In this document: positions 41,551 to 51,334 of the stretch, piece after piece | How the letters are laid out: every line of letters starts with the position of its first letter | How positions within the stretch are numbered: the first letter of the stretch is position 1 | Source of the DNA: Globodera rostochiensis | Lineage: Eukaryota > Nematoda > Chromadorea > Rhabditida > Heteroderidae | Assembly (NCBI GenBank): GCA_018350325.1 | Contig: JAEVLN010000008.1 | Coordinates: 930,001 to 994,000 of the forward strand | Reading direction: 5' to 3' | Length of the DNA: 64,000 bases | Position numbers and translations under genes: made by a program | Notes under the pieces: generated by a model | Told to the model about the DNA's origin: nothing | The model's database searches: none | The model's input: the letters and a program-made list of their open reading frames with translations, nothing else

Positions 41551-41735
41551 CAATCATTTTTTTATCAAAGCTAAATAATATTTATAATATTTGTAAAATT
41601 TTTTGAATATTATTATTCTTTAAAATTTAAGAAAATTTTTGAGATTCGTTAATGCAAAACGTTGACAAATTTTTCCCTATCATAATTTTCAGTTTAATTA
41701 TAAAATTAATTGGAATTTTATATTATCTTCCAAAA

Positions 41736-41740
41736 TTCAG
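41736..41740 (+). promoter_or_regulatory. Putative trans-splice or 5'UTR acceptor (TTCAG|AGG)
   Basis: AAAATTCAG|AGGTTATTTTGC lies 20 bases before the ATG. The same sequence precedes the starts at 63,690 (63,665-63,669), 39,033, 52,273 (minus, 52,298-52,302) and others. TTTCAG|R is the nematode acceptor consensus, so it may receive a spliced leader; an ordinary 5' intron is the alternative. Confidence 0.45.
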
Positions 41741-41760
41741 AGGTTATTTTGCTCAAATAA

Positions 41761-42612
41761 ATGGAAGAATTTTGGATTTTAATTTTGGTGGCATTATTTG
41801 CAACAAATTTAGTGGACAAAGCCAAATCCGTAAAATTGGAGGAAACGCCACACAAAACATTTGATGAAATTTTCGGAGAAGGCTGGTGGAACAAAGATGA
41901 AGCCGAAGATTTGAAAATGCCGCCGTCAACAGACTTTGGGCAAAATGTCCATCACCAAATCGACCGGCAAAACACCCAAATTGGACAAATTGAACCCAAT
42001 TCAACTGATCAGAATCCTCCTCTCACAGACTCTGATGAGCGAAAACGTAAAATTATAGCCGAATTCCACGCAATGAGAAACGAATTTAAGCAAATAGGAA
42101 AATATTCGGCAAAAGAAAGGACTCAAATTGAAAATGAAATTAGTACACATTTGGGCTTCAATCGCAAAAAAATATATGAATGGAAAAAAGAATTAGCCTT
42201 AAGCCAAAGAAATCCAAAAAATGAGCGACAAAATTTGGTAGAAAAATTTGATCAAAGAAAAGCCGAATTAAAGCGTGGCGGATTCAAAAACTCTTATAAG
42301 AAAGAAATTGAGAAAACTGTCGCGAAAGAGTTGGGCATAAGTTATACAACAATTTACAATTGGAAACGTGAACTTGGCCAAACCAGTGAGCATTTATTGT
42401 ATTAATTTTTTTATATTAATAAAAATTCTTTTACAGCACCAAAACATATATACTCCGACAGCGAACAAAAGGAATTGATGAAACGTTATTTTGTAATTAA
42501 GGACAAAAATCCTAAAATTAGAGACGGGGACATAGCGAAAATGTTGAAAATTGGAGGAAGCACTTTGTGTAATTGGAAAAAGCAATTTAATATTTTATTT
42601 TTAGGGTTATAA
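41761..42612 (+). CDS. Secreted triple-HTH protein, intact (parent-like copy of a duplication)
   Basis: Exons 41761-42385 and 42437-42612, with a 51-bp intron (GTGAG...TTTTACAG). The product is 266 aa. It has a signal-like MEEFWILILVALFATNLVDK start, the HKTFDEIFGEGWWNKDEAED motif, a single GQIEPNSTDQNPPLTDSD unit, and modules with GFNRKKIYEWKKELA, GISYTTIYNWKRELG and KIGGSTLCNWKKQF. The C-terminus is a short hydrophobic NILFLGL instead of the usual tail. Everything from AAAGCC (41,818) onwards is duplicated at 45,484, where the signal peptide is lost and extra repeat units are present. Confidence 0.8.
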
Positions 42613-43190
42613 AGTTTATTTTCAAACAGGAACTGACGAACACAGAGAAAAAATTGTTCATTAAACATTAAACAAACCTTTGTTGCAACAGTTGTTGCTG
42701 TGGAGAGAACAATAAAAATTATTATTAGGCAATTTGTCAGCATTTAAAACTAAATTTTAAATTACAAAAAAAATTAATTATCATAAAATTGTAAGTGACG
42801 ACAAATGCAATTTTACGCTTTTTGCTAAAAAAGACTGAAAAAATAATATTTATCTAAGAAAAGGCCAATAAATCAGTCTCTGCCTCAAGGCAAGAGGTGC
42901 TGCTCAATAAATAAACAAATCCGCTTGAGGCTGTTGAAGGGATAGTGTAATCCCCCGGGGGTCGGATTTTATTTTAAGTAAAGCAATGACCGAAAAGAGA
43001 GAGGCAAAAACGACATTTTTTTATTTAAAAAAATTCAATTTGTCCAAAAAAGGGGACAACAAATATTGCTTAAATGGGACCCGAACAAAATCAACTTTCT
43101 GCCACTTTAAAGTTTAAACAAAGCAAAAACCCAATGCAATTTTACCAATTTGAGAATGATTTTTCAAATTTTAGACCTAAAAATCGGTCC
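42613..43190. other. 3' flank of HTH gene, non-coding
   Basis: Contains a near-palindrome around GCAACAGTTGTTGC (about 42,684-42,697) and a CCCCCGGGGG word (about 42,953). The same flank follows the duplicated gene at 46,480-47,060. No gene. Confidence 0.4.
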
Positions 43191-43193
43191 AAA

Positions 43194-43333
43194 ACGTTTC
43201 GTAAATCCGCCAATTTGGGCGTTTCGCAAATTCCGCCACTATGGGCGTTTCTTAAATCCGCCAATTTGGGTGTTTCGTAAATCCGCAAATTTGGGCGTTT
43301 CGTAAATCCACCAATTTGGGCGTTTCGTAAATC
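43194..43333. repeat. 25-bp minisatellite, short allele
   Basis: About five units of GGGCGTTTCGTAAATCCGCC plus AATTT (25 bp). The equivalent array in the duplicate block (47,065-47,510) has about 18 units. Confidence 0.9.
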
Positions 43334-43462
43334 CTCTTCCTGACTTTACAATTCCCGGAACCGATTGAAACTGTTGTTGTACGTACTGCCCTGAAGCTAG
43401 CGACATCGCCGGTAGGGAAAGTGGCGCTGAACGCGGTGGTGCCCGGCGCGGGAACCGGTTAG
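43334..43462 (+). pseudogene. Truncated copy of the 54-aa secreted-peptide gene
   Basis: The frame is open from the breakpoint to TAG at 43,460-43,462 and encodes the C-terminal 42 residues of the protein at 57,793-57,957 (from LFLTLQFPEPIE onwards). The start codon and the first part of the signal peptide are missing because the duplication arm begins here, fused to the minisatellite. Confidence 0.8.
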
Positions 43463-44208
43463 ATGGACAAAAAAACAATAAATTTTATAATCTTTAACAT
43501 TTTAATAAGTTTTTTTAAAGCAAAAGTGGCTTGCTAAGACAAATGCGTTTTAGACTGTTTGTCTAATATCGATATTAATTATAAAAATATATAATCAATT
43601 AGTTTCAAAACATTTCAGTGGTTGGTGTTGCGGCTAAACATCATAAAATGGTCAAAAAGGTTGTTCGTCTGTGATGACATCATTGTGAAGCGACAATGCA
43701 AAACTGGATTGGGCTTATTAGATAGAAAATTTGAAATTTAGTGATTATTCTTTTTACACTTTTTTTTGAATGTTTATAAATGGAGGCTTTTCAGTTGGAT
43801 CACCTGTTTTTTGGACTATTGCTTTAGTTGGTTGCTTTTTTCTTCATATTCAAAATTTAAACTGGCCCAAAAACGGCTTTAAATTCTCGATTTTCTAATG
43901 ATAAATTCTTAATCACTTCACTCAAATAACATATTTTCAGACAATTTTTAGAAGAAAAAAAAATTTTTTTCACAAGTTTGACCAAGAGACCCCCCTCCCC
44001 TTCTATAGTTTTGCAAAGTTTAAGGAGCCATAACTTTCTTCATAACGCTTTCTACCAAAAATTTTTCTGGCTTCGTAATCAGCTCAACGAGCGGAGTCAA
44101 TTGATATATAAATTGTAGGGAAAATAAAATGTTTTGATATTCTTCAGTTTATCTTGAATATTTGCTTCTTTAGGGTCAAATTACTCGAACGATAAAAAGC
44201 TTAAAATT

Positions 44209-44460
44209 ATGAAAAAGTTAACGCGAATGAAAACCGGTGAGGACGAAAAATCATGCAAAGAAATGACAAAAATCCATAAAAATAGTAATGAAAACATTGC
44301 CAAAATGTTGAATATTGAAAGAACCAGTTTGGTTAGATGGAAAAGGCAATTTAAACGACAACAATTGGATAAAAATTCTATTGATGGACATTCTGTGGAA
44401 GAGAATGCCGCGGCAAATGTTCAGAAAATTGAAAACTCGAATTCGGAGAGCTTTAAATGA
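44209..44460 (+). pseudogene. Orphan HTH-family exon 2 (left arm)
   Basis: ATG 44,209, 83 aa: MKKLTRMKTGEDEKSCKEMT, then NENIAKMLNIERTSLVRWKR and the tail with IDGHSVEENAAANVQKIENS. It is a third HTH-like module with a complete tail but without exon 1 or a signal peptide. The N-terminal 25 residues come from non-family sequence, although an identical stretch exists at 1013-1042. It could make a small intracellular protein, but no promoter is evident. Confidence 0.55.
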
Positions 44461-44534
44461 ATGGTCAATCAGTTGAAAAAAGGCCAATTTTGTTAACGAT
44501 TCCTCGCAGCAGAAGACTGCTCATTTTTTATTAA

Positions 44535-45300
44535 TGGGGGGGGGGGGTAAATTTCGAAACGGGCCAACTCCGTCCCGCCAACTCCGTCCTAGTCAACTCC
44601 GTCCCGCCAACTCCGTCCCGAGCCAACTCCGTCCCGACACACTCCGTCCCAGTCAACTCCGTCCCAGCTGCAAATTTTAGATTCAAAAAAGTGATACTCT
44701 AATTTCAAATTTTGAAAAAGCATAGGGGGGACCCTTATGGCATTTTTGAAAAAGGTTTTTATTCTTAAATAGCTTAGAAATATGTTATTGCATTGATTAC
44801 GAATTCGTAATTAGAAAATCAAAATTGGGCTTTTAAAACGGGTTTTGAACCGGTTTAAAATTTTAAAAATTAATGAAAACCCGATTTTTGAGTAACTCCA
44901 AAGCCGGATTGGATTAGGCCTAAGCCTAACGAACCCCAAACTAGGGTGGCTTAGGCCTAAGCCTAACGAACCCCAAGCTAGAGTGACTTACAAATAAACC
45001 AGATCAATCCCCATTTGATTATTGAAGTGCTTAGGGGATTTCGGGCAATTACCGAATGAACACTTAAATTTATTATTTTGTTTACAATTACTTCTTTTGT
45101 TTAACTTTGAAAAAATCTTTGTTAAAATTTTTGTTTTTCTGAGGATTTACTTTTTTGTAGCTGGGACGGCGTTGGCTGGGACGGAGTTGGCTGGGACGGA
45201 GTTGGCTCGAGACGGAGTTAGCGGGACGGAGTTGGCTCGAGACGGAGTTAGCGGGACGGAGTTGGCGGGACGGAGCGGAGTCGACCCCTACTCGGTAAAT
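44535..45300. mobile_element. Fold-back element with (CCAACTCCGTCCC)n ends
   Basis: The left edge (44,565-44,670) has eight or so copies of CAACTCCGTCCC. The right edge (45,155-45,285) has the reverse complement GGGACGGAGTTGGCT in tandem. The arrays face each other, as in fold-back or Foldback-like elements and some hAT MITEs. The right end reads GGGACGGAGCGGAGTCGACC then CCTACTCGG. It also carries a G-run at 44,536-44,547. A copy sits in the other arm (55,855-56,590). Confidence 0.6.
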
Positions 45301-45483
45301 TTGACAAAAAAAATTGTCCCCCTCCCCAACGTTGAAAAATAATTACCCATATGTAATTAAAACAGGCGTATACGATATCTCAGAAAAAACCCCAAATCTG
45401 CTCACGCTTTCTTTGCTATTCCTTCGGCTGAATTCGCAACAGTACGTTGCTCATTTTCATAAACTTGAAAACAATCTTTTCAT

Positions 45484-46479
45484 AAAGCCAAATCCGTAAA
45501 ATTGGAGGAAACGCCACACAAAACATTTGATGAAATTTTCGGAGAAGGCTGGTGGAACAAAGATGAAGCCGAAGATTTGAAAATGCCGCCGTCAACAGAC
45601 TTTGGGCAAAATGTCCATCACCAAATCGACCGGCAAAACACCCAAATTGGACAAATTGAACCCAATTCAACTGATCAGAATTCTCCTCTCATAGAGTCTC
45701 ATCACTCTGGACAAATTGAACCCAATTCAACTGATCAGAATTCTCCTCTCATAGAGTCTCATCACTCTGGACAAATTGAACCCAATTCAACTGATCAGAA
45801 TCCTCCTCTCACAGTGTCTGATCACTCTGGACAAATTGGACCCAATTCAACTGATCAGAATCCTCCTCTCACAGACTCTGATCACTCTGCTAATGCTGAA
45901 GATGAGCGAAAACGTAAAATTATAGCCGAATTCCACGCAATGAGAAACGAATTTAAGCAAATAGGAAAATATTCGGCAAAAGAAAGGACTCAAATTGAAA
46001 ATGAAATTAGTACACATTTGGGCTTCAATCGCAAAAAAATATATGAATGGAAAAAAGAATTAGCCTTAAGCCAAAGAAATCCAAAAAATGAGCGACAAAA
46101 TTTGGTAGAAAAATTTGATCAAAGAAAAGCCGAATTAAAGCGTGGCGGATTCAAAAACTCTTATAAGAAAGAAATTGAGAAAACTGTCGCGAAAGAGTTG
46201 GGCATAAGTTATACAACAATTTACAATTGGAAACGTGAACTTGGCCAAACCAGTGAGCATTTATTGTATTAATTTTTTTATATTAATAAAAATTCTTTTA
46301 CAGCACCAAAACATATATACTCCGACAGCGAACAAAAGGAATTGATGAAACGTTATTTTGTAATTAAGGACAAAAATCCTAAAATTAGAGACGGGGACAT
46401 AGCGAAAATGTTGAAAATTGGAGGAAGCACTTTGTGTAATTGGAAAAAGCAATTTAATATTTTATTTTTAGGGTTATAA
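45484..46479 (+). pseudogene. HTH-family gene without start or signal peptide, expanded repeat
   Basis: This is a copy of the 41,761 gene beginning at AAAGCC. The bases for the signal peptide and ATG are missing, and the upstream frame stops at 45,466, so no ATG-initiated full protein is possible. Exon parts are 45484-46252 and 46304-46479, with the same 51-bp intron. Three extra 60-bp repeat units (with NSPLIESHHSGQIEPNSTDQ) and an extra HSANAE are present relative to 41,761. The rest is practically identical. Confidence 0.8.
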
Positions 46480-47064
46480 AGTTTATTTTCAAACAGGAAC
46501 TGACGAACAAGAGAAAAAATTGTTCATTAAACATTAAACAAACCTTTGTTGCAACAGTTGTTGCTGTGGAGAGAACAATAAAAATTATTATTAAGCAATT
46601 TGTCAGCATTTAAAACTAAATTTTAAATTACAAAAAAAATTAATTATCATAAAATTGTAAGTGACGACAAATGCAATTTTACGCTTTTTGCTAAAAAAGA
46701 CTGAAAAAATAATATTTATCTAAGAAAAGGCCAATAAATCAGTCTCTGCCTCAAGGCAAGAGGTGCTGCTCAATAAATAAACAAATCCGCTTGAGGCTGT
46801 TGAAGGGATAGTGTAATCCCCCGGGGGGTCGGATTTTATTTTAAGTAAAGCAATGACCGAAAAGAGAGAGGCAAAAACGACATTTTTTTATTTAAAAAAA
46901 ATTCAATTTGGCCAAAAAGGGGACAACAAATATTGCTTAAATGGGACCCGAACAAAATCAACTTTCTGCCACTTTAAAGTTTAAACAAAGCAAAAAACCC
47001 AATGCAATTTTACCAATTTGAGAATGATTTTTCAAATTTTAGACCTAAAAATTGGTCCAAAACG

Positions 47065-47510
47065 TTTCGTAAATCCGCCAATTTGGGCGTTTCGCAAATT
47101 CCGCCACTATGGGCGTTTCGTAAATCCACCAATTTGGGCGTTTCGTAAATCCGCAAATTTGGGCGTTTCGTAAATCCACCAATTTGGGCGTTTCGTAAAT
47201 CCGCAAATTTGGGCGTTTCGTAAATCCACCAATTTGGGCGTTTCGTAAATCCGCAAATTTGGGCGTTTCGTAAATCCACCAATTTGGGCGTTTCGTAAAT
47301 CCACCAATTTGGGCGTTTCTTAAATCCGCCAATTTGGGTGTTTCGTAAATCCGCAAATTTGGGCGTTTCGTAAATCCACCAATTTGGGCGTTTCGTAAAT
47401 CCACCAATTTGGGCGTTTCGTAAATCCACCAATTTGGGCGTTTCGTAAATCCACCAATTTGGGCGTTTCGTAAATCCGCCAATTTGGGCGTTTCGTAAAT
47501 CCGCCACTAG
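47065..47510. repeat. 25-bp minisatellite, long allele
   Basis: About 18 tandem copies of a 25-bp unit (GGGCGTTTCGTAAATCCACC plus AATTT, with CCGCC and CCGCAAA variants). Minus-strand ORFs of 145 and 190 aa over it (FTKRPNWWIYETPK repeats) are products of the repeat. An inverted single unit (GGCGGATTTACGAAACG) lies at 47,707-47,723. Confidence 0.9.
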
Positions 47511-47515
47511 CAACA

Positions 47516-47811
47516 TATTAAAATTTGTTGCGCAATACATTAATGTTACTAAAAAGGTAATCTCTTTCATCTTCGAGTGCAAACAAAATTATAACGTAAG
47601 GTGGCGGGAGAAGAAAATAATATGTGAATAATTTTTGCTTTTGTTCGGCGCTCAATTTAGTTGTCTGCCCCGACGTTTACGAATCATTTTGATTGATAGA
47701 ATGCCCGGCGGATTTACGAAACGACCTAGCACCATTTTAAATTATAAAAATTAATTGGAATTTCATACATATAAATCACTAAATTTAGAGGTAGGTGCCT
47801 TGCCCAAATAA
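47516..47811. other. Region between minisatellite and next gene
   Basis: No gene. Bases 47,707-47,723 mirror the minisatellite unit in inverse orientation, so 47,065-47,723 might be a single element with a tandemly expanded left terminus. Bases 47,735-47,811 are the conserved immediate 5' flank of an HTH-family gene (ATTGGAATTTCATACATATA, AAATTTAG|AGG). Confidence 0.4.
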
Positions 47812-48449
47812 ATGGCGAAGTTTTGGATTTTAATTTTGGTGGGATTTTTTGCAACAAATTCACTCGAAAAAGCCGAATCCGTAAAAGTAAAATTGGAGCA
47901 AACGCCACTCAAAACATTTGATGAAATATTTGGAGAAGGCTGGTGGGACAAAGGTGAAGCCGAAGATTTCAAAACGCCGGCGCCAACAAACTTTGGACAA
48001 AATGTCCATCACCAAATCGACCGACAGAACACCCAAATTGGACAAATTGAACCCAATACAACTGATCAGCTTGAACAAATTGAACCCAATTCAACTGATC
48101 AGAAACCACCTCTCACTGAGTCTGATCACTCTGATAATGCCAAAAATAGTAAAGAAATTTCTTCAAATGAAAATATTACAGAAAATGTGCAAAAACGTAG
48201 ATTGCAAAGCATTTAAAAGTCAATCGCAAAAAAATATATAAATGGAAAAAAGAATTTGGCTTAAGTCGAAAAAGGCATAACTTTGGGAAGAAAAAAAAAT
48301 GATCGAAAAAATTTGGTAGACAAATTTGATCAAATGAAAGCCGAGTTAAAGCAGGCCGGATTCAAAAACTCTTATCCCAATCAAATAAATGAAACTGTTG
48401 CGAAAGAGTTGGGCCTCAGTTTTAGAACAATTTACGCTTGGAAACGTAG
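47812..48449 (+). pseudogene. HTH-family pseudogene with internal and 3' loss
   Basis: Start MAKFWILILVGFFATNSLEK, then FDEIFGEGWWDKGEAEDFK and GQIEPNTTDQLEQIEPNSTD units. At about 48,200 (AAACGTAGATTGCAAAG) most of HTH1 is deleted and the frame ends at QSI. Out of frame, KVNRKKIYKWKKEFGLSRK and the whole of HTH2 to TIYAWKR follow. At about 48,449 family identity stops and unrelated sequence begins, so the intron and exon 2 are missing. The minisatellite replaces the distal promoter. Confidence 0.75.
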
Positions 48450-48837
48450 GCTAAAAAATAGTGAAACAACAGATCATCGCATAAAGCTTTTTCAAAAAAT
48501 TGAATACATATCATATGTCGCTCTTTTTGTTAAAAAAATGCCTTTTGCCGACCTTTTAAAATGGGTAATCCTTCCATATTACGGTCTCTTAATTCTAACT
48601 CGCTATCCTCTGCGAAGTCAATTTCTCCAGTCTCCAAATCATCAACATTCTCAATGTTCAATGTGCGTATGCGCATAAACAAATAGAGTTTAAAAGCCCA
48701 CAGGAGTCCCGCTCTAGCTGGTCTCTAATATGTTAACCTATTTTTTCTGCAAACTTGTGGCTTGTTTTCAAAAGTCACGGTAAATTTACCGATTTACCGT
48801 TACCCGAACCATTGCAGAAACCGTTTGAAGCCCCCTT
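48450..48837. other. Non-family sequence joined to the pseudogene
   Basis: The plus frame continues open to 48,678, giving a chimeric tail with hydrophobic segments, but I recognise nothing. TACCGATTTACCGTTACC-like words are at about 48,785-48,805. Confidence 0.3.
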
Positions 48838-49900
48838 CTAATTGTGCCCCCCCCCCTCCCTCGTGTGGTTGATTGAACAATAGAAGCCCCCCCCCCCCTC
48901 TATTCGAACCCCCCCCCCCCTAAACCGTAAACATTTAAAATGATCTAAAATGTTTGAGTCGACATTCATTTCCACAGAATTTGGTTGAAATTGCTGTCGT
49001 TTAAATTGCTTTTTCCATCTAAACAAAGTGACTCCGTTGATGTTCAGCCTTTTAGTAATGTCCTTGTCGCTAATTTTAGGATTTTCACCCTTAATTTCAT
49101 AATAACATTTCATCAATTCCTTTTGTTCGCTGTCGGAGTATTTATGTTTTGGTTCTGTAAACGAATTTTAATTGATATAAATAAATAATAAATTGGGCTC
49201 GAAAAAATACTCACTGGATTGGCCAAGTTTTCGTTTCCAAGCTTATCTAATTGTGTTTTATATGAACTTTTGAATCCGGCCTGCTTTAACTCGGCTTTCA
49301 TTTGATCAAATTCGTCTACCAAATTTTTTCGATCATTTTTTTTCTTCCCAAAGTTATGCCTTTTTCGACTTAGGCCAAATTCTTTTTTCCATTCATATAT
49401 TTTTGTGCGATTGACTTTTAAATGTTTAGCAATTTTCTGCTCAATTTGAGTTTTTTCTTTCCTAGGGAATTTCCCTTTTTGCTTTAATTCTTCTTTTATT
49501 GCTTGGAATTTGTCGATTATTCTACGTTTTCGCTCATTTTCTGTAATATTTTTATTTGAAGAAATTTCTTTACTATTTTTGGCATTATTAGAGTGATCAG
49601 ACTCAGTGAGAGGTGGTTTCTGATCAGTTGAATTGGGTTCAATTTGTTCAAGCTGATCAGTTGAATTGGGTTCAATTTGTCCAAGCTGATCAGTTGTATT
49701 GGGTTCAATTTGTTCAAGCTGATCAGTTGAATTAGATTCAATTTGTCCAATTTGGGTGTTCTGCCGGTCGATTTGGTGATGGACATTTTGTCCAAAGTTT
49801 GTTGGCGCGGGCGTTTTCATCTTCGGCTTCATCTTTGTCCCACCAGCCTTCTCCGAATATTTCATTTTACTTTTACGGATTCGGCTTTTTCGTTTGCCAT
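48838..49900 (-). pseudogene. HTH-family pseudogene lacking the signal peptide
   Basis: The ATG at 49,900 gives MANEKAESVKVK and a stop, because the hydrophobic core (about 40 bp) and a second stretch around KLELKTFDEIFG are deleted. A downstream frame (from 49,865) could encode a non-secreted protein with four LEQIEPN/LGQIEPN units, a complete HTH1 (IAKHLKVNRTKIYEWKKEFG) and a damaged HTH2 (lost TVAKELGLSFRTIY). Intron 49155-49214. Exon 2 keeps MKCYYEIKGENPKISDKD, LFRWKKQF and an altered tail running into C/G homopolymers (48,846-48,920). Confidence 0.7.
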
Positions 49901-50054
49901 CCTCTAAATTTTGAGATTTATATGAAATTCCATATTTTTTATAATTTAAAACTGAAAATTCGATTTGGAAAAATTTGTCTAATATTTTGTGTTAAAGAAT
50001 TTATATCATCTCTTAAAATTATAGAATAAGTAAAATTCAAATTTTTAGAAGTAT

Positions 50055-50225
50055 TAATAATGATTGAAACTAATAAATGACAGCCCACAATTGAAATGGG
50101 CATTCATATATATCATATTCTTTAATAAACCTCACCAGAATCAATATTCCTGACATCTCATAAATATTTTTGCTTCTAAAATCACTTTTAAAAATGGCGA
50201 TCGATTGTGATAGCCAAATGAACAA
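50055..50225 (-). promoter_or_regulatory. Conserved HTH-family upstream block
   Basis: In reverse complement it contains CGATCGCCATTTTTAAAAGT, TCAGGAATATTGATTCTGGT, TTAAAGAATATGATATATAT and CAATTGTGGGCTGTCATTTA. It is one of the best preserved copies, although the gene it serves (48,838-49,900) is damaged. Confidence 0.5.
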
Positions 50226-51334
50226 ATATTTTAAAATAATTTAAAATCGCCCTGGACGAAAAGTGCCATTTCTGCCACAGATGATGCCAAGGGTCGTCGG
50301 GGCTCAACCCTGCTGCGCGCAACAGACTTGGACTGCGACTCAATTAGGCCCCCGGTGTTTCATGTCCATTACAGAGACTTGTTCATAAAAGATAAATGAA
50401 GCCTTGCCCCCGGGCGATGCGTCGAGAGGGAAGAAAAAATATTCAAGCTCGCGACATACTACATTTCGTGTGTCTGTCGACAAAACGGATTGGGTTTGAT
50501 TTCGGTCCATCATCTTCCAATTCGTCTATTACGCGTGGAATCAAGTGTTGTAATTTAAAATAACGAGTGAAAAAAGGACAAAAAAATTAGAACATCTTCT
50601 TAACTCCTGAATACGCCCAAGCTGTGCGTGTTTTGCCATTATGATCATTTTCCATTCCATCTCGAACAGGACCTCCAGCTCGGCTTAATTGAAATGTTGA
50701 CATTGTTGTGAGATTCCAATTTGTTTCATTTTAACGCTATTTACTCCCTTGGGGTTAGTGAGCATTTGGATGCGGATAAAAAGATGTGCAAAACAACATT
50801 GAAATTTCAAAAATTGGGCCTTGCCGGCGGCGGCGGCGCCGCTGGCCCTTCCAGCGTTGAGCCGGTTGTGCTACCGGTGCAGCAACTGATGGCCGACGCT
50901 GCGGAAAGGTGCCCGCGACGTTGGACCAACGGATGGCAGTCCGACATGCTGACGGTAGTGGCCGAGGTGCTCTGTCAGTCTGGACAAGGACAAGCCGGGT
51001 GCAGGCAAACGCTTGCGGGGCATTAATGTTTAAGTACGAGCTGAGGCTGTACAAAATTCAGCGGATCCTCACCGAACAGAGCTCACTTACATGTGAATGC
51101 TGTTTTATCAGGATTAGAATTTTGGGAGGTTTTCCCATATTTGGTAATATCGGACTGCTATTTGCAAAAAAAAAAACATCTATAGCAACATACATCCAGC
51201 ACTAGCATAAACTCGTAAAAAAAATCGGACCACAAATATTGTCCCTAAAACCAGCCCAAAACATCTTGGCAATTCCTTCAAATACTTCCCGCGTTCGAGT
51301 TCTTAATTTCCTGAACATTTGCCGCGGCATTCTC
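50226..51334. other. Intergenic region with a GC-rich coding-like segment
   Basis: Bases 50,820-51,026 (plus) are GC-rich and read LGLAGGGGAAGPSSVEPVVL, PVQQLMADAAERC and onwards, with a possible splice donor at GAAAG|GTGCCC. This is unlike the AT-rich family genes and could be one exon of a host gene, but no partners are visible. The remainder is unremarkable. Confidence 0.3.

Larger units (their letters stand above)
41818..43333 (+). repeat. Segmental duplication block A
   Basis: This segment is near-identical to 45,484-47,515 apart from 60-bp repeat units in the gene and 25-bp units at the 3' end. It includes most of the HTH gene, its 3' flank with an ACAGTTGTTGCTGTGG-type sequence, and the start of the 25-bp minisatellite. 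Confidence 0.9.
43334..45486 (+). repeat. Inverted duplication, left arm
   Basis: About 2.15 kb that matches 55,663-57,921 in reverse complement, with small indels. It contains the truncated peptide gene, a CRE-free AT-rich region, the orphan HTH exon (44,209-44,460), and a fold-back element with CCAACTCCGTCCC arrays. The outer edges are abrupt: minisatellite at 43,333|43,334 and a truncated HTH gene at 45,484-45,486 with a shared AAA. Confidence 0.9.
45484..47515 (+). repeat. Segmental duplication block A', expanded copy
   Basis: Direct copy of 41,818-43,333. It is longer because of extra repeat units in the gene and a longer 25-bp array. It starts at the junction with the inverted-duplication arm. 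Confidence 0.9.

Noticed and set aside
47010..47582. 190-aa and 145-aa minus-strand ORFs with a 25-residue repeat (FTKRPNWWIYETPK)
   Set aside because: They are produced by the 25-bp minisatellite, which is open in all minus frames. There is no start context or flanking coding signal, and the short allele at 43,194 encodes nothing similar of length.
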